From the NCBI GenBank assembly GCA_002413395.1, contig DHWX01000067.1, positions 1 through 60,808 on the forward strand: 60,808 nt of DNA, in the 5' to 3' direction. This document shows, piece by piece, positions 58,344 through 60,808 of the stretch (the stretch's first letter is position 1; every line of letters starts with the position of its first letter). Source of the stretch: Polaromonas sp. UBA5171. Lineage in GTDB: Bacteria; Pseudomonadota; Gammaproteobacteria; Burkholderiales; Burkholderiaceae_C. A model generated the notes under the pieces. The model worked only from the letters and a program-made list of their open reading frames with translations, made no database searches and was not told where the DNA came from. Position numbers and translations under genes: made by a program.

Positions 58344-59702
58344 ATGGCTTCAGCCCTTACCGACAAGTTATCCCACCTCGTCAAGGAAATGCGTGGCCAG
58401 GCCCGCATTACCGAATCGAACGTTCAGGCCATGCTGCGCGAGGTGCGCATGGCGCTGCTGGAGGCCGACGTGGCGCTGCCGGTGGTGCGCGATTTCATTG
58501 CCCGTGTCAAAGACAAGGCACTCGGCCAAGAGGTGATGGGCTCACTCTCACCCGGCCAAGCGCTGGTGGGCATCGTCAGCCGCGAACTGGCGGCCACCAT
58601 GGGCCAAGGCGTCAGCGACATCAACCTGGCGGCGCAGCCGCCTGCGGTGATCCTGATGGCGGGTCTGCAGGGTGCAGGCAAAACCACCACCACCGCCAAG
58701 CTGGCCAAGCACCTGATTGAGAAACGCAAGAAAAAGGTGCTGACGGTCTCGGGCGACGTTTATCGGCCGGCCGCGATCGAGCAGCTCAAGGTGGTCACGC
58801 AGCAGGCCGGTGCCGAGTGGTTTCCCAGCGCAGCGGATCAAAAACCTGTCGATATTGCCCGCGCTGCCCTTGACTACGCCCGCAAGCATTTTTTTGACGT
58901 TTTGCTGGTGGACACGGCTGGCCGCCTGGCAATTGACGAAGCCTTGATGAAAGAGATCAAGGAACTGCATGCTGCGCTCAATCCGGTTGAAACGCTGTTC
59001 GTGGTCGATGCCATGCAAGGCCAGGACGCCGTCAACACGGCCAAGGCTTTCAAGGACGCGTTGCCGCTGACCGGCATCATTTTGACCAAGACCGATGGCG
59101 ACTCGCGCGGTGGTGCCGCCCTTAGCGTGCGGCAGATCACCGGCGCGCCGATCAAGTTTTCCGGCACCAGCGAAAAACTCGATGGTCTGGAAGTATTTGA
59201 CGCTGAGCGTCACGCTGGACGTATTCTGGGCATGGGCGACATCGTGGCGCTGGTCGAGCAGGTGACCGCCGGGGTCGATGTGGCGGCGGCGCAAAAGCTC
59301 GCCGCCAAAATCAAGTCCGGCGACGGCTTTGACTTGAGTGATTTTTTAAGCCAGTTGCAGCAGATGAAGAGCATGGGCGGCCTGTCCAGCCTGCTCGACA
59401 AGCTGCCGGCACAAATGGCGGCCAAGGCCGGTCAGGTTGATATGGACAGAGCCGAAAAAGACATCAAGCGCAAGGAAGGCATCATCCAGAGCATGACGCC
59501 GCTGGAGCGCCGCAAGCCCGAGCTGATCAAGGCCACCCGTAAGCGGCGCATTGCAGCTGGCTCTGGCGTGCAGGTTCAGGAAGTCAACCGCCTGCTCAAG
59601 GAGTTTGAGCAAATGCAGGGCATGATGAAAAAGATGAGGGGCAGCGGCATGATGAAAATGATGAAGCGCATGGGCGGCATGAAAGGCATGCCGAAGTTTT
59701 GA
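58344..59702 (+). CDS. ffh: Signal recognition particle GTPase Ffh
   Basis: Binds signal peptides of nascent membrane proteins together with 4.5S RNA. The 452-residue protein has the N domain, the G domain with GLQGAGKTTTTAKLAKHL near residue 107, VDTAGRLAID, TKTDGDSRGGAAL and GEKxxx-type GTSEKLDGLE, and the methionine-rich M domain ending MMKRMGGMKGMPKF. The ATG at 58344 begins MASALTDKLSHLVKEMRG as in relatives; the frame upstream is open but not similar. Downstream it converges on miaB; an 80-base gap holds a GGCGCC-rich hairpin of unclear value. Confidence 0.97.
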   Translation: MASALTDKLSHLVKEMRGQARITESNVQAMLREVRMALLEADVALPVVRDFIARVKDKALGQEVMGSLSPGQALVGIVSRELAATMGQGVSDINLAAQPPAVILMAGLQGAGKTTTTAKLAKHLIEKRKKKVLTVSGDVYRPAAIEQLKVVTQQAGAEWFPSAADQKPVDIARAALDYARKHFFDVLLVDTAGRLAIDEALMKEIKELHAALNPVETLFVVDAMQGQDAVNTAKAFKDALPLTGIILTKTDGDSRGGAALSVRQITGAPIKFSGTSEKLDGLEVFDAERHAGRILGMGDIVALVEQVTAGVDVAAAQKLAAKIKSGDGFDLSDFLSQLQQMKSMGGLSSLLDKLPAQMAAKAGQVDMDRAEKDIKRKEGIIQSMTPLERRKPELIKATRKRRIAAGSGVQVQEVNRLLKEFEQMQGMMKKMRGSGMMKMMKRMGGMKGMPKF

Positions 59703-59782
59703 AAGGCGCCTTCATTTCACAGAGAAACAAGGCGCCAGCCCCCCTGTTGAACAGGCGCAAGCAGCTGCCTTGTTTATAGCGT

Positions 59783-60808
59783 TCAGGATGCTGTATCGCG
59801 CCGCACGGAGGCTCGGGTCGGCTGGGCTGCTTCTTCATCGAGCAGCACCTGCCCACGCAGCGAGCGCTGCGCGGCCTCGGTGATGGTCACGTCAATCATC
59901 TGGCCGATCAGTCGCGGCTGGCCCTTGAAGTGGACCACGCGGTTGCATTCAGTGCGGCCCATCAGCTCGCTCGGGTCTTTGCGCGACGCGCCTTCAACCA
60001 GAATGCGCTGAACCGTGCCCAGCCGACTGGCACTGATGGCGCGCACGCTGTCGTCCAGCGCGGCTTGCAGGCGTTGCAGACGCTTGAGCTTGATCGCATG
60101 CGGCGTGCCGTCCGCCAGATTGGCGGCGGGTGTGCCGGGCCGCGGGCTGAAGATAAAGCTGAAAGACGTGTCGTAGCCGATCTCGTCAACCAGCTTCATC
60201 ATCTTGTTGAAATCGTCTTCAGTTTCCCCGGGAAAGCCGACGATGAAATCGCTGCTCATGGCCAAGTCGGGGCGGATCGCGCGCAACTTGCGGATGGTGC
60301 TCTTGTATTCCATGGCAGTGTACCCGCGCTTCATGGCCGTGAGGATTCGGTCGGAGCCATGCTGCACCGGCAGATGCAGGTGGTTGACCAGTTTGGGCAG
60401 CTTGGTGTAGGCGTCGATCAGGCTTTGCGTGAACTCGTTCGGATGGCTGGTCACATAGCGAATGCGTTCAATGCCCGGGATGTCGGACACATACTCCAGC
60501 AGCGTGGCAAAGTCGGCAATCTCCGCGGTTCCGCCCAGGGGGCCGCGGTAGGCATTGACGTTTTGCCCCAGCAGCGTGACTTCCCTGACGCCTTGGTCGG
60601 CCAGGTCGGCAACTTCCACCAGTACGTCTTCAAACGGCCGCGAGACTTCCTCGCCGCGCGTGTAGGGCACCACACAGTAGCTGCAGTATTTGGAGCAGCC
60701 TTCCATGATGCTGACAAAGGCGCTGGCACCCTCGACGCGGGCTGGCGGCAAGTGGTCGAATTTTTCAATTTCCGGAAAGCTGATATCCACCTGCGGCTTG
60801 CCCAGCCC
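59783..60808 (-). CDS. miaB: tRNA-2-methylthio-N6-dimethylallyladenosine synthase MiaB, 5' end cut by the window
   Basis: Radical-SAM methylthiotransferase acting on i6A37 of tRNA. The visible 341 residues include the radical-SAM cluster CSKYCSYCVVPYTRG (Cys-x3-Cys-x2-Cys), LLGQNVNAYRG, HLPVQHGSDRIL, DFIVGFPGETEDDF and the C-terminal TRAM domain with VEGASRKDPSELMGRTECNRVV. The N-terminal domain that holds the second iron-sulfur cluster, about 110 residues, lies beyond the window end. The frame is open to base 60808, so the first GTG inside is not the start. Confidence 0.96.
   Translation of the reverse strand, partial: GLGKPQVDISFPEIEKFDHLPPARVEGASAFVSIMEGCSKYCSYCVVPYTRGEEVSRPFEDVLVEVADLADQGVREVTLLGQNVNAYRGPLGGTAEIADFATLLEYVSDIPGIERIRYVTSHPNEFTQSLIDAYTKLPKLVNHLHLPVQHGSDRILTAMKRGYTAMEYKSTIRKLRAIRPDLAMSSDFIVGFPGETEDDFNKMMKLVDEIGYDTSFSFIFSPRPGTPAANLADGTPHAIKLKRLQRLQAALDDSVRAISASRLGTVQRILVEGASRKDPSELMGRTECNRVVHFKGQPRLIGQMIDVTITEAAQRSLRGQVLLDEEAAQPTRASVRRDTAS

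Overview
This window is an ordinary stretch of chromosome from a betaproteobacterium of the order Burkholderiales, most likely family Comamonadaceae (Polaromonas/Rhodoferax-like). The evidence is a class A RNase P RNA, the dapF-DUF484-xerC order, a DksA with a long Lys/Ala/Pro-rich N-terminal tail, the accB-accC-prmA-DUF3426-PfkB string, an Ala/Lys-rich histone-like protein, and short GC-rich palindromic repeats between and inside genes. No IS element, prophage, CRISPR array, rRNA or tRNA was seen. The placement is by recognition only; no search was run.

Layout. 1-9.2 kb: htpX (cut by the window start), a ProQ/FinO RNA chaperone, an FAD oxidoreductase, cysK, rnpB, a Nudix-metallo-beta-lactamase fusion, dapF-DUF484-xerC. 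9.3-15.3 kb: two very small ORFs, rlmI, a CobW/COG0523 GTPase, dksA and a STAS-domain protein. 15.8-33.2 kb: the complete division and cell wall (dcw) cluster mraZ-rsmH-ftsL-ftsI-murE-murF-mraY-murD-ftsW-murG-murC-ddlB-ftsQ-ftsA-ftsZ, nearly all joined by start/stop overlaps and headed by a MraZ-type operator. murF carries a frameshift in this sequence. 33.2-41.7 kb: a CWC protein and ilvA, an OsmC-like protein, coq7, tldD, aroG and mpl. 41.8-48.1 kb: a protein of unknown function, a TlpA-like thioredoxin, accBC, prmA, a zinc-ribbon DUF3426 protein and a PfkB kinase. 48.1-60.8 kb: a histone-like protein, nrdB and nrdA (with paired NrdR-type boxes on the promoter), ampD, pilR, pilS, a PP0621 protein, ypjD, ffh and miaB (cut by the window end).

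The genes are mainly housekeeping: peptidoglycan precursor synthesis and septation (dcw), its DAP supply (dapF), murein recycling (mpl, ampD), fatty acid initiation (accBC), deoxynucleotide supply (nrdAB), amino acid synthesis (cysK, ilvA, aroG) and protein targeting or modification (ffh, prmA, miaB, rlmI).

The most interesting material is regulatory. Upstream of aroG (DAHP synthase) is a complete attenuator: a 24-codon leader peptide with eight aromatic residues in its first 13, a 9-bp antiterminator pairing and a strong intrinsic terminator. It is followed by an exact 61-bp tandem duplication that gives the mRNA two copies of the aroG ribosome-binding site and start codon, the first out of frame. 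Upstream of ilvA on the minus strand is a promoter-to-terminator unit of about 115 nt that could be a small RNA with a CUCCUCC motif. Within the dcw cluster one repeat family sits at three translation starts (ftsL, murG, ddlB) and is translated in frame as N-terminal extensions of MurG and Ddl.
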